NCBI RefSeq assembly: GCF_000332215.1
Contig: NZ_ALWB01000032.1
Location: forward strand, 1-32,735
Length of the DNA stretch: 32,735 nt
Direction of reading: 5' to 3'
DNA from: Pseudanabaena biceps PCC 7429
Lineage (GTDB): Bacteria > Cyanobacteriota > Cyanobacteriia > Pseudanabaenales > Pseudanabaenaceae
In this document: positions 1-8,235 of the stretch, piece after piece
How positions within the stretch are numbered: the first letter of the stretch is position 1
Layout of the letters: every line of letters starts with the position of its first letter
Position numbers and translations under genes: made by a program
Notes under the pieces: generated by a model
Database searches by the model: none
The model's input: the letters and a program-made list of their open reading frames with translations, nothing else
What the model was told of the DNA's origin: nothing

Positions 1-56
1 GTTTGCTACGCAAACCCTTTCTCGAAGCCCGTTTCAAATTATCCCGAACTCACGTT
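1..56 (+). repeat. Family A palindromic element, right end (truncated by window edge)
   Basis: The last ~36 bases nearly match the ends of the copies at 17437-17583 (same orientation) and 7068-7204 (inverted). All three share the core TTCAAATTATCCCGAA and end in CACGTT. Here only the right half is visible; the rest lies before position 1. It is the left boundary of the pilin/glycosyltransferase block. No transposase is present, so if mobile the element is non-autonomous. Confidence 0.75.
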
Positions 57-81
57 GTATTAGCACAGCACATAAAAAAAG

Positions 82-120
82 AGGTTTAATTTTGTCCTAA
101 CAAGACTAGCAGCAGCTATA
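82..120 (-). repeat. Solo end of a palindromic element
   Basis: Read on the minus strand, this stretch matches the left end of the composite element at 21082-21240: TATAGCTGCTGC, then CTTGTTAGGACAAAATTAAA with few differences. No partner arm or GC-rich hairpin lies nearby, so it looks like a leftover half-element. It sits in the 5' region of the pilin gene. Confidence 0.55.
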
Positions 121-258
121 TGTTGTGATAAGGAAGATTGCTTCAATATCGAAGCATTAAAATATTTTTTGATCGTTGATATCATTCCGTTTTTTTGTGG
201 GTAAGTTACTTTCACAACCAAACGGTTAACGTTCTTGACATACACGGGATAAAGAATC

Positions 259-900
259 ATGAAATCTGAATTCAAGACCAAGCTCATTCAACACATCCTC
301 AACAAGAAGAATGGCGAAAAGGGCTTCACCCTAATCGAACTTCTCGTTGTTATTATCATCATCGGTATCCTTGCTGCGATCGCTCTTCCTTCTTTCTTAA
401 ATCAAGCTTCTAAAGCTCGTCAATCTGAAGCTAAAACCTATGTTGGCTCTCTAAATCGCGGTCAACAAGCATACTACTTAGAAAAACAACAGTTTGCTCC
501 TAGTCTCGCTACTTTAGCTGTAGGTGTTGCTTTGACTACTGCTAACTATGGTTATACCACTGGTTTCGACACCACATCTGGTGCTCTTGTTGCGGGTAAG
601 AACCAAAGTACCGTTACTAGCGTTGCTATTCCTGGTGCGAGCCAAAATACTCCTGGAGCTTTGGCTGGTGCAGCTACATCAAACCTCAAAGGTTATATTG
701 GCGGTGTAAGTATTTCTACTCCTACTGGCTCCAACGAAGCAACATCCTTGGCAACATTGTGCGAACAAAATCTTGCCCCTGTTAACTCACCCGCTGCTAC
801 TGCTTTATATACAACTAGCTCTGCTTTGACCTTTGCCGCAGCCAGTGCACCTGCTTGTACTATAACTGGTCCTGCAGTACCTTCTACTTCAATTCAATAG
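259..900 (+). CDS. pilA: Type IV pilin (cyanobacterial major-pilin-like prepilin)
   Basis: Structural subunit of a type IV pilus, inserted in the inner membrane and assembled into a fibre used for motility, adhesion or DNA uptake. The prepilin has a 22-residue charged leader ending in Gly22, then the mature N-terminus FTLIELLVVIIIIGILAAIA. The invariant Glu5 and long hydrophobic helix mark a class III signal cleaved by PilD. Two cysteines near the C-terminus could form the D-region disulphide. Mature length would be about 191 residues. The globular part is very rich in Ala, Ser, Thr and Gly, as expected of a heavily O-glycosylated surface protein. It carries one HIP1 site at about 374, the last before an 8-kb HIP1-free stretch. 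Hairpins follow the gene, so it is probably a separate transcript. Two glycosyltransferase genes lie immediately downstream. Family assignment is secure; which pilin paralogue it is remains unknown. Confidence 0.92.
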   Translation: MKSEFKTKLIQHILNKKNGEKGFTLIELLVVIIIIGILAAIALPSFLNQASKARQSEAKTYVGSLNRGQQAYYLEKQQFAPSLATLAVGVALTTANYGYTTGFDTTSGALVAGKNQSTVTSVAIPGASQNTPGALAGAATSNLKGYIGGVSISTPTGSNEATSLATLCEQNLAPVNSPAATALYTTSSALTFAAASAPACTITGPAVPSTSIQ

Positions 901-950
901 TGTGATTTAAATTGGGAAGTTTAATTGGAAGATATTTGTTCGAGTTAATA

Positions 951-974
951 AACAAGTAAAAATATTTACTTGTT
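951..974 (+). terminator. Hairpin after pilA
   Basis: A 10-bp perfect stem (AACAAGTAAA / TTTACTTGTT) with a 4-nt loop, followed by TTAAATT. It is AT-rich and about 50 bases past the pilin stop, so it may be a weak terminator or an mRNA 3' stabiliser. Confidence 0.45.
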
Positions 975-1067
975 TTAAATTCATTCTCCTAATTATTAGT
1001 TTTCCCTCTTTCTAAATCACTTATCATCTTGAAAAATATAATGCTCAAGAGTAATTTATAGATTACT

Positions 1068-1115
1068 ATTAGTTTTGAGAAGCGTATTAAACTAGCTTCT
1101 CAAAACTAATTTTTT
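1068..1115 (+). terminator. Rho-independent terminator downstream of pilA
   Basis: A 16-bp perfect stem (ATTAGTTTTGAGAAGC and its complement), an 11-nt loop, then TTTTT. It separates pilA from the glycosyltransferase genes and implies that they have their own promoter between about 1115 and 1198. Confidence 0.8.
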
Positions 1116-1198
1116 ATGTTTGCATGAAAAATATATTTAATTTTTCTCGGAAACAATTCTAGTGTAAGCTTCTCATTTTTTACTATTCATTAACCTAA

Positions 1199-3409
1199 AT
1201 GTCTTTTCCTTACGAAACTGATTGGGAAAATAACGCTGATAAACTCTTACTTAGTGAAGAATATGCTAGTGCAGCAAAAATTTACGAAGATAAGATTTTA
1301 GTTGAGCCAAATGTTAAGTCGCATTACTGGAAACTAGGAATTTTGCTGCTTCTCCAAGGGCAAGAACTAGAAGCCCATTTTGCTTGGTCGTTGGGAATAG
1401 GCGAAGCTACTTTAGAGGAAGTTAATGAATGGACTGAAGACTTATGTAAGCTCCTCTTGAAAGAGGCTTTAAGGCAAGAAGATTTAAAAAGATATCGCAA
1501 TGCTTGGTTAATTCGTCAACATATTCGTGAAATCGATACAGATAACTTTGATAATTTAGTCCAGATTATTTATCTTTCCCTTCATCTAAAAATACTAACC
1601 GATGAATTGATTCAAGATCTGAAGATACTTGAGATATTAGAGTTAAATCATTCGGGCACAAACATTGAAAATAATTCTGTTCTTCAATTAGTTCAGAATG
1701 TTTTAGCTTCAGATTTGAATTATGAATTACAGCTAGAGATCGTATCTTTAACATTGCCCTATATTAAAGATGTAAGTTGCTTTATTGAATTAATAGCACC
1801 CATAGCCTACAAGCTCAGTGATGTAAATCTAGAAATTGCAACAAAATTTATAAATATTGGTTTAAAAATCAGTCCCAACAACCAAGAATTAATTGGTTAT
1901 CTAGTTGGGTTTTACCTACAATACCAGCAATTCTCAAAAGCTCTAGAAGTTGCTAGAAAAGCTACATCTCGAAATGATAATTTAATAAACAAAATACTGG
2001 CTGATTTTTGTCTTCTAAATGCCCTAGTTAGTGCTGGCGGTAGATGGGAAGAGATCCTATCAGTTTCCCAGCACCAAAAGACTCTTCTTCCATTACTAGA
2101 TTATCAAAATTTTAATGATATAAGTTCTCACCTATTCATTTCTAGATTTTTTGCTCCTTATATTGACGATAATCCCAAAGATATACGCGTAAATCAAAAT
2201 CAAATTTCTAGTCTATGTCTCGAAAAAGTTCAACAGGTTTATCAACAACCAGTTGATTATTTCAAATCTCAAAACCTTTCAAAAAGAAGTAACAGAATTG
2301 TTAAACCTCTAAAAATTGGCTATCTGTCTAATTGTCTGAGAAAACATTCAATTGGTTGGCTTGCAAGATGGTTATTTAGTTTTCATGATCGTGAACAGTT
2401 TCAGATTTACGGTTATTTCCTCAATTACCATCAAAATAACTCAGACCATTTGCAAGAGTGGTACTCAAAACAAGTCTATAAATCTTATAGAGTCGGCATA
2501 GAGTCAATAGGAAGCACTCTTGATATATGCAATCAGATTTCTCAAGATGGAATTGACATTCTTGTCGATCTTGATAGTCTTACCTATATGAATTCTTGTG
2601 AAATTGTCTCTCTTAAGCCTGCTCCTGTTCAAGTAACTTGGTTAGGCTTTGATGCATCAGGAATTCCAGCCATAGATTATTTCATTGCCGATCCCTATGT
2701 TTTACCTGAATCGGCTCAAACATACTATTCTGAGAAAATATGGCGATTACCCCAAACATATATTGCTGTTCAAGGATTTGAGTGTGGTGTTCCTACAATA
2801 CACCGCAGTCAATTAGATATCCCTGAAGATGCTGTTATATATTTCACTGGGCAAAGAGGATATAAGCGTCATCCTGATAATATCCGTTTGCAAATGAAGA
2901 TTCTTAAGAATGTGCCTAATTCTTATTTGTTAATTAAGGGTGTGTCAGATGCTAACTCTACAGAAGAATTGTTTTTTAGACTTGCTGAATCCGAGGGAGT
3001 AGATTGTGATCGCCTAAAATTTCTTCCACTTACTATGTCTGAACTAGAACACCGAGCGAATTTAACAATTGCTGATGTGGTTTTAGATACTTATCCCTAT
3101 AATGGAGCTACTACAACTTTAGAGACTTTATGGATGGGAATTCCGATTGTGACTCGCGTTGGTGAGCAATTTGCCTCAAGAAATAGTTACACAATGATGC
3201 TGAATGCTGGTTTGGTAGAAGGTATCGCTTGGACTGATGAAGAGTATGTTGAATGGGGTGTCAAACTGGGTACAGATAGCCAATTGAGGCTAGAAATTAC
3301 TTGGAAGCTTAAGGAGTCTCGTAAATCCGCTCCGATTTGGAATGCTAGACAGTTCGCGAAAGAAATGGAAAAAGCTTATCAGCAAATGTGGGAGATTTAT
3401 ACAAATTGA
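1199..3409 (+). CDS. TPR / GT41 glycosyltransferase (OGT-SPINDLY-like), first copy
   Basis: Predicted cytosolic glycosyltransferase of family GT41, the family of O-GlcNAc transferase, SPINDLY and bacterial HMW1C. Such enzymes transfer a sugar from a nucleotide donor to Ser/Thr or Asn of a protein. The first ~360 residues are helical, with a TPR-like pair near residues 10-65. The catalytic half starts near residue 370 (KIGYLSNCLRKHS, containing the His expected in the acceptor site). It continues with DILVDLDS (~451), PAPVQVTWLGFDASG (~475), YKRHPD (~554, the conserved Lys of the donor site) and EHRANLTIADVVLDTYPYNG (~616, conserved His and Asp). The next gene is a paralogue starting 2 bases after this stop, so the two are co-translated. 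No clear Shine-Dalgarno is visible. It is AT-rich and free of HIP1. Sugar and acceptor are unknown; the adjacent pilin is the obvious candidate. Confidence 0.88.
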   Translation: MSFPYETDWENNADKLLLSEEYASAAKIYEDKILVEPNVKSHYWKLGILLLLQGQELEAHFAWSLGIGEATLEEVNEWTEDLCKLLLKEALRQEDLKRYRNAWLIRQHIREIDTDNFDNLVQIIYLSLHLKILTDELIQDLKILEILELNHSGTNIENNSVLQLVQNVLASDLNYELQLEIVSLTLPYIKDVSCFIELIAPIAYKLSDVNLEIATKFINIGLKISPNNQELIGYLVGFYLQYQQFSKALEVARKATSRNDNLINKILADFCLLNALVSAGGRWEEILSVSQHQKTLLPLLDYQNFNDISSHLFISRFFAPYIDDNPKDIRVNQNQISSLCLEKVQQVYQQPVDYFKSQNLSKRSNRIVKPLKIGYLSNCLRKHSIGWLARWLFSFHDREQFQIYGYFLNYHQNNSDHLQEWYSKQVYKSYRVGIESIGSTLDICNQISQDGIDILVDLDSLTYMNSCEIVSLKPAPVQVTWLGFDASGIPAIDYFIADPYVLPESAQTYYSEKIWRLPQTYIAVQGFECGVPTIHRSQLDIPEDAVIYFTGQRGYKRHPDNIRLQMKILKNVPNSYLLIKGVSDANSTEELFFRLAESEGVDCDRLKFLPLTMSELEHRANLTIADVVLDTYPYNGATTTLETLWMGIPIVTRVGEQFASRNSYTMMLNAGLVEGIAWTDEEYVEWGVKLGTDSQLRLEITWKLKESRKSAPIWNARQFAKEMEKAYQQMWEIYTN

Positions 3410-3411
3410 TT

Positions 3412-5637
3412 ATGAGTAATGATATTTCAACAACACAGGCATATTATTCATTAACAGCAGGAGACTATATCCATGCTCAAAGTTTATATGAGATGCTAAT
3501 CTCTAGTGAACCTCAAATTAAGTCTCACTATTGGTATTTAGGACTTTCCTTACTACTGCAGGGCAAAGAAGAAGAAGCTCAGATTGCTTGGTTGTCAGGT
3601 ATAGAAGACGATGACATTAGTTACCATGTCGATGAGATCGAACGGTCGACAGAAGAGCTTTGTCAAGTTTTAGAGATTGAAGCTTTGAGGCAAGAGTCGT
3701 TGACAGATTATAAATTGTCTTGGCTTATCCGACAGCATATCAGGGAGATAAATCCCAATCAAATTAATAATCTTCTTAAGTTATTTATACTATCTATTGA
3801 GATAGGTAACTTCAATATTGAAGAGCTTAATGATTTTAGCTTAATTGAGTTAATGCAATTATCAGATAATCAGAATATTGACAGGTTGTTGCTATTAAAA
3901 CTTATTGCTAAAATATTAGAGATTGACCCAAGTAATCCATTATCATTTCAATTTATTTCACAATGCTCTGATTATTACATTTCAAACTCGAATGATTTTA
4001 TTAATGTAGTGAAACCTACGGCTCTTAAAATAGGTTTTGGTCTCAATGACTTTACCCTAGCTGAAAATATGACTGAAGTTTGTCTTGACTTACAACCACA
4101 AAACCTTGAATTGTTAAGTCATTTAGCTGCCTTCTCGCGGCGGAATCTTAATTATACTAAGTGTATTGATACAGCAAATATATATCTGTCTTTGGCTACG
4201 GATCTTCCAAATCAAATTATCGCTACACATCTAATTTTGGAGGCTTTAATGGCAGCAGGTGAAGATTGGGAATCAATTTTTACTGTCAGTAAATCCCAAT
4301 TAGAGTTACTACAAAAACTAATCGAAGACAAGCCTAAATATATAGATGTCAATGTGATTAGTAATTTATTTAATGCTACTTTTTTTCAATCTTATCTTAC
4401 AGATACTCCACAAGCTAATCATTCAATAAGACATAAAATAAACTCTTTATGCCAATCTTATGTTAATCTAATGAAACAGAATTTGCTAAATAAACGCAAA
4501 AAAATTAATATTAATGAAAAACTAGTTCATAATAATAAAATTAAAGTTGGTTACTTGTCTACGTGTCTTCGCAGACATTCCATAGGGTGGTTGTCAAGAT
4601 GGATATTTCAGCATCACGATCACGATCTTTTTTTGGTTCATGCTTATGCCATTTCACCCTTGCCTAACGAAACTGATTCAATCCAAGCGCAAATTGCTTA
4701 TTACTCAGATAAGGCTTACAGTCTTGACTCAAATGTTGAGAATATTATTAACCAAATTTGTCAGGATGAGATCGATATCCTCATCGATCTTGATAGTGTC
4801 ACTGGAGGCTTTATTTGTGAGGTTATGGCTCTTAAACCTGCACCGATTCAAGTCACTTGGCTAGGATTTGATGCTTCAGGTATTCCCGCTATTGACTATT
4901 TTATTGCCGATCCCTATGTCTTGCCGAAAGATGCTCAGGATTACTACTCAGAAAAAATTTGGCGATTACCTAATACTTATATTGCTGTAGATGGTTTTGA
5001 ATTTTCCATTCCCTCTATTTCAAGGGAGCAATTGAATATTCCTGATGATGCTGTTGTTTATCTCTGCACACAAACTAGCTACAAGCGTTTTCCAGATACA
5101 GTTCATCTACAAATGCAAATCATCAATTCCGTTTCTAATAGCTATTTTTTGATTAAGGGATGGGGCGAAGAAGAAGGAACCAAGAGATTTTTCATAGACA
5201 TTGCTAAAAAAGAAGGTGTAAGTGAAGATCGATTGAGGTTTTTGCCCCTAGCCGACAGTGAAGCGGAGCACCGTGCCAATCTAAGAATTGCTGATGTGGT
5301 TTTAGATACCTATCCCTATAATGGAGCGACCACAACGATGGAAACCCTTTGGATGTGTATCCCTTTAGTAACAAAGGTAGGACAACAATTTTCAGCAAGA
5401 AATAGTTATACAATGATGATGAATGTAGGAGTTACTGAAGGGATTTCTTGGACGGATGAGGAATATGTAGAATGGGGAATAAGATTGGGTAAAGATGAAA
5501 ACTTGCGAAAGCAAATATTTTGGAGATTGAAAGAATCTCGTAAAACTTCTCCACTGTGGGATGCAAAGCAATTTACAAAAGATATAGAAAATGCTTATCA
5601 ACAGATGTGGAGTAATTATCTAGCTGAGATAAAATAA
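3412..5637 (+). CDS. TPR / GT41 glycosyltransferase (OGT-SPINDLY-like), second copy
   Basis: Tandem paralogue of the preceding gene with the same layout: a TPR-like N-terminus (~residues 10-70), a divergent helical middle, and a GT41 catalytic half from ~375. It keeps KVGYLSTCLRRHS, DILIDLDS (~453), TWLGFDASGIPAIDYFIADP, YKRFPD (~556) and EHRANLRIADVVLDTYPYNG (~618). The catalytic halves are much more alike than the N-terminal halves, as expected if duplicated enzymes share a donor sugar but recognise different acceptors. I chose ATG 3412 (741 residues), 2 bases after the previous stop. An in-frame ATG at 3388 would only add eight residues overlapping the upstream gene. All catalytic motifs are intact, so neither copy looks like a pseudogene. 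The exact substrate is not known. Confidence 0.87.
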   Translation: MSNDISTTQAYYSLTAGDYIHAQSLYEMLISSEPQIKSHYWYLGLSLLLQGKEEEAQIAWLSGIEDDDISYHVDEIERSTEELCQVLEIEALRQESLTDYKLSWLIRQHIREINPNQINNLLKLFILSIEIGNFNIEELNDFSLIELMQLSDNQNIDRLLLLKLIAKILEIDPSNPLSFQFISQCSDYYISNSNDFINVVKPTALKIGFGLNDFTLAENMTEVCLDLQPQNLELLSHLAAFSRRNLNYTKCIDTANIYLSLATDLPNQIIATHLILEALMAAGEDWESIFTVSKSQLELLQKLIEDKPKYIDVNVISNLFNATFFQSYLTDTPQANHSIRHKINSLCQSYVNLMKQNLLNKRKKININEKLVHNNKIKVGYLSTCLRRHSIGWLSRWIFQHHDHDLFLVHAYAISPLPNETDSIQAQIAYYSDKAYSLDSNVENIINQICQDEIDILIDLDSVTGGFICEVMALKPAPIQVTWLGFDASGIPAIDYFIADPYVLPKDAQDYYSEKIWRLPNTYIAVDGFEFSIPSISREQLNIPDDAVVYLCTQTSYKRFPDTVHLQMQIINSVSNSYFLIKGWGEEEGTKRFFIDIAKKEGVSEDRLRFLPLADSEAEHRANLRIADVVLDTYPYNGATTTMETLWMCIPLVTKVGQQFSARNSYTMMMNVGVTEGISWTDEEYVEWGIRLGKDENLRKQIFWRLKESRKTSPLWDAKQFTKDIENAYQQMWSNYLAEIK

Positions 5638-5725
5638 TATCAAAATTAGCTAATAATGAGATTGTTAGTATTATTTAAACCTCTTTTATAAGATTGGTTA
5701 ATTTGCAAAAATTATAGATTTTAAA

Positions 5726-7033
5726 ATGATAGATCCAAAAGTTAAAATTGTACATGAACAGTTTGATAAGATTCCTTATCCGAATGCTGCTATTGACTTG
5801 TCCTTCCAAGATGATATTAACTCACTATTTAAGTACTGTATAACTACACCACATTATCGACGCTTTCAAAAGGTTGTAAATTCAGAGAAAAAATTAATTT
5901 TAGATGTTGCCTGTGGCACTGGTTTTTTGACTCAAGCATTAGTTCAAGCTAATCCTGGTGCAAAAGTTATAGGAATCGATATCTCGGAGGAATCAATTAA
6001 ATGGGCTAAAAGACGGCTAGAGTATCATGGATATAAAGACGTAGAATTCTATGTCATGCCCTTAGAAGATATACCAAAGTTAGGTTTGTTGTTTGATTTT
6101 ATCCATTGTAACGATACGCTTTATTTATTACCCAATCCAGTAGACGGCTTGAAGGTAATGCGGACGGTTTTAGCTCCTCAAGGAATTATTCAAGGTAATC
6201 TGCATAGTATTTATCAGAGACATTATTTTTATCAAGGACACCAGTTATACAGATTTCTGGGATTAATGGATGACTCGCCTAGCGATATAGAATTCTCTTT
6301 ACTTCGCGAGATTATGAATTCTTTAGATGATAGAGTTATGCTCAAAGAACTAACTTGGAAAGCTAGTTCTGATGATACAACTCTATCAGTCAACTATTTG
6401 TTACAGGAAGATAAAGGTTACACAATTCTACAAATGTTCGAAATAATAAGGGATTCTGAATTGGAATTTATTAGTATGACCAATTGGAATCAGTGGAATG
6501 TTAGAGATTTGTACAAAGATAGAAATAACCCTTCTGAGTACTTGGATATGGTTCTTTCAACCTCTTCTATTGAGGAGAAACTGCAAATTTATGAACTTTT
6601 ACACCCAGTAAATCGATTGTTAGATTTTTGGTGCGGTCATATTGGCGAAGGCGATGTTGTTAATCCTCCAGAAGAATGGACAGATGAAAATTGGCAAAAT
6701 GTTATGGTTTATCTTCATCCTAAGTTGAAACATTCTAAAATTAGAGAATCTTTAGATTTGGCGATATCGCTTTATGCACCATTTAATATTCATGTGTTTC
6801 TAAACATCAATTCTTCGCAGCCGATTAGTTTATATACAACATCTTGCGCTTGTATGCATTTGTTATGGGATAAATCTTTAACAGTGAAGGAATTGACACA
6901 AGAATGGTTAAGAATTAAACCTGTAAATTGGCTAACTAAAGAATCAATAACTGAAAGGCAAGCTTTTTCTGAAATTAAACAAACATTAATAGAGATGGAA
7001 TCACTAATGATCGTGCTACTAGAGATTAGTTGA
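5726..7033 (+). CDS. Class I SAM-dependent methyltransferase, two-domain
   Basis: Soluble methyltransferase with a Rossmann fold near residues 50-165. Motif I is LILDVACGTGF (Asp60 onward), the acidic ribose-binding residue is Asp85 in VIGIDIS, and a DFIHCNDTLYLLPNP segment occupies the motif-IV position. The C-terminal ~250 residues (including LLDFWCGHIGEGDVVNPPEE) form a second region that I do not recognise; bacterial methyltransferases of this layout are often found in polysaccharide or glycoprotein loci. It starts 88 bases after the second GT41 gene on the same strand, so probable co-transcription suggests methylation of the glycan or its acceptor. Codon use is AT-rich like the GT41 genes, with no HIP1. 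No convincing Shine-Dalgarno is seen. The methyltransferase call is firm; the acceptor is unknown. Confidence 0.85.
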   Translation: MIDPKVKIVHEQFDKIPYPNAAIDLSFQDDINSLFKYCITTPHYRRFQKVVNSEKKLILDVACGTGFLTQALVQANPGAKVIGIDISEESIKWAKRRLEYHGYKDVEFYVMPLEDIPKLGLLFDFIHCNDTLYLLPNPVDGLKVMRTVLAPQGIIQGNLHSIYQRHYFYQGHQLYRFLGLMDDSPSDIEFSLLREIMNSLDDRVMLKELTWKASSDDTTLSVNYLLQEDKGYTILQMFEIIRDSELEFISMTNWNQWNVRDLYKDRNNPSEYLDMVLSTSSIEEKLQIYELLHPVNRLLDFWCGHIGEGDVVNPPEEWTDENWQNVMVYLHPKLKHSKIRESLDLAISLYAPFNIHVFLNINSSQPISLYTTSCACMHLLWDKSLTVKELTQEWLRIKPVNWLTKESITERQAFSEIKQTLIEMESLMIVLLEIS

Positions 7034-7067
7034 TTGTCTATATCCGCAGATAGGTTTTAACTTAACC

Positions 7068-7204
7068 AACGTGAGTTCGGGATAATTTGAAGCGGGCTTT
7101 GAGGAAGGGTTACCATTCCTCAAAGCCCAAAAGTAAAGGCTTTGTTTAGCAATGCCTTTACTTTTGGGCTTTTAAAATTTGCCAACTTAACCTGAACTGA
7201 CGTT
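7068..7204 (-). repeat. Family A palindromic element, complete copy
   Basis: A 137-bp element filling the gap between the convergent methyltransferase genes. It begins AACGTGAGTTC and ends GAACTGACGTT, near-perfect terminal inverted repeats. Inside are two hairpins: one around GGGCTTTGAGGAA and one around AAAGTAAAGGC. It is inverted relative to the partial copy at 1-56 and the copy at 17437-17583. Its end overlaps the stop codon of the FkbM gene at 7203-7205. The same two-hairpin architecture with different stem sequence is seen at 17437-17583. Confidence 0.85.
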
Positions 7205-8192
7205 AACTAAATAAGTCTAAATTTGTGGCATGGTCTCGAATTCTCTTGATTACAGGCAAAGAGCTAAGCCCATCTCTAACTAAATCTGGAAATTGAGCTA
7301 ATCCCTCAATTATGTTGTCAGCAAAGTTATAGTTTGGATCTTTTCCATATTCCAGTGTCAGATATTCTAATATTTCTAAAGAATAGTCTGGGAAATTCAT
7401 GATATCAGCAATACAAGCTAACTTTAGCATACGAGATGGTGATTTTAGTTTTCTATCGATATCCTCGCGAATTAGATCGCAAAAATAGAAAGCGTCGCCC
7501 CAGAGTAACTGCCCTGCTCTTACTGTAGAACAAATCGGTGAGCAAGATCGAGGAATTCGATAAGATTTAGATAGATCAAATAACGTGAAATCATATTTTC
7601 TTAAGAATGTATCAACATCAGCAAATAAGGGTTGATTAGTATATAAATGCGAAAATTCAACTTCTATTTGGACAGCTAAAGTACTATGACTTAAGATATT
7701 CTTAGCACCTTCCAAAACATCAAGATCAGCTCCCTGAACATCGATTTGTAGAAAGTCAATTTCACTTATTCCTTCATCTTGACAGAATTGATCTAAAGTT
7801 ATTGTGTCAACCTCAAAGCTGAAATCCAGATTGACAAGTTCTGGAAGTTCCGCTAGTCGCGCTAAATATGGTTCGTTTGGTGGATATAGAGAACTACACA
7901 TGGGATCTTTTGTGACGTAAAGAGTTCTCTCTTCTATGGATTTACCAAGCACTAAAGGAATATGAATTTCTTTCCAGTTGATTTGTCTTGTCTCAAGTTC
8001 AGCATTAGCGGCATCACAAGCATCGGCATCGGCATCAAATCCATAAATACTGAGATTGGGAATAAATATTTGCCACCCCTGACTCGCATAGTCATCTTGA
8101 CTAACTAACTTTCGAGATCCAACATTACAAATCGTCATATGAATTTGATCTAAGATGCCACTCTTTTTTAAACTTGGAAGAAATACTGACAT
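7203..8192 (-). CDS. FkbM-family SAM methyltransferase
   Basis: Predicted FkbM-type methyltransferase, a family that methylates hydroxyls of sugars or natural products. A degenerate motif I (ICNVGSRK) lies near the N-terminus. The FkbM hallmark IDFLQIDVQGADLDVLEGA lies near residue 145, followed by QIEVEFSHLY. The ~100 residues beyond the core contain an extra helical extension. I chose ATG 8192 (329 residues) because AAAGGA lies 7 bases upstream on the coding strand; an in-frame TTG at 8267 would overlap the preceding gene. It lies 43 bases after that gene, another FkbM protein, so the pair is an operon. The stop codon TAA is completed by the adjoining family A repeat. No HIP1 site occurs in the gene. 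The substrate is unknown; the location suggests a surface glycan. Confidence 0.82.
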   Translation of the reverse strand: MSVFLPSLKKSGILDQIHMTICNVGSRKLVSQDDYASQGWQIFIPNLSIYGFDADADACDAANAELETRQINWKEIHIPLVLGKSIEERTLYVTKDPMCSSLYPPNEPYLARLAELPELVNLDFSFEVDTITLDQFCQDEGISEIDFLQIDVQGADLDVLEGAKNILSHSTLAVQIEVEFSHLYTNQPLFADVDTFLRKYDFTLFDLSKSYRIPRSCSPICSTVRAGQLLWGDAFYFCDLIREDIDRKLKSPSRMLKLACIADIMNFPDYSLEILEYLTLEYGKDPNYNFADNIIEGLAQFPDLVRDGLSSLPVIKRIRDHATNLDLFS

Positions 8193-8235
8193 ATACAAAT
8201 CCTTTAACTTTTTTGAATGGTTAGCAAAAACATGA

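Noticed and set aside
235-257. TTGACA just upstream of pilA as a -35 box
   Set aside because: It is only about 20 bases before the ATG, with no -10 box at proper spacing ahead of the start codon.
60-287. 75-codon minus-strand frame at the left edge
   Set aside because: Overlaps the pilA start and repeat sequence; no domain or Shine-Dalgarno.
4640-4864. 74-codon plus-strand frame inside the second GT41 gene
   Set aside because: Out-of-frame shadow of a well-supported coding sequence.
7068-7204. Classical rho-independent terminator only
   Set aside because: The hairpins could stop transcription, but the conserved ends shared with two other loci show it is a dispersed element.
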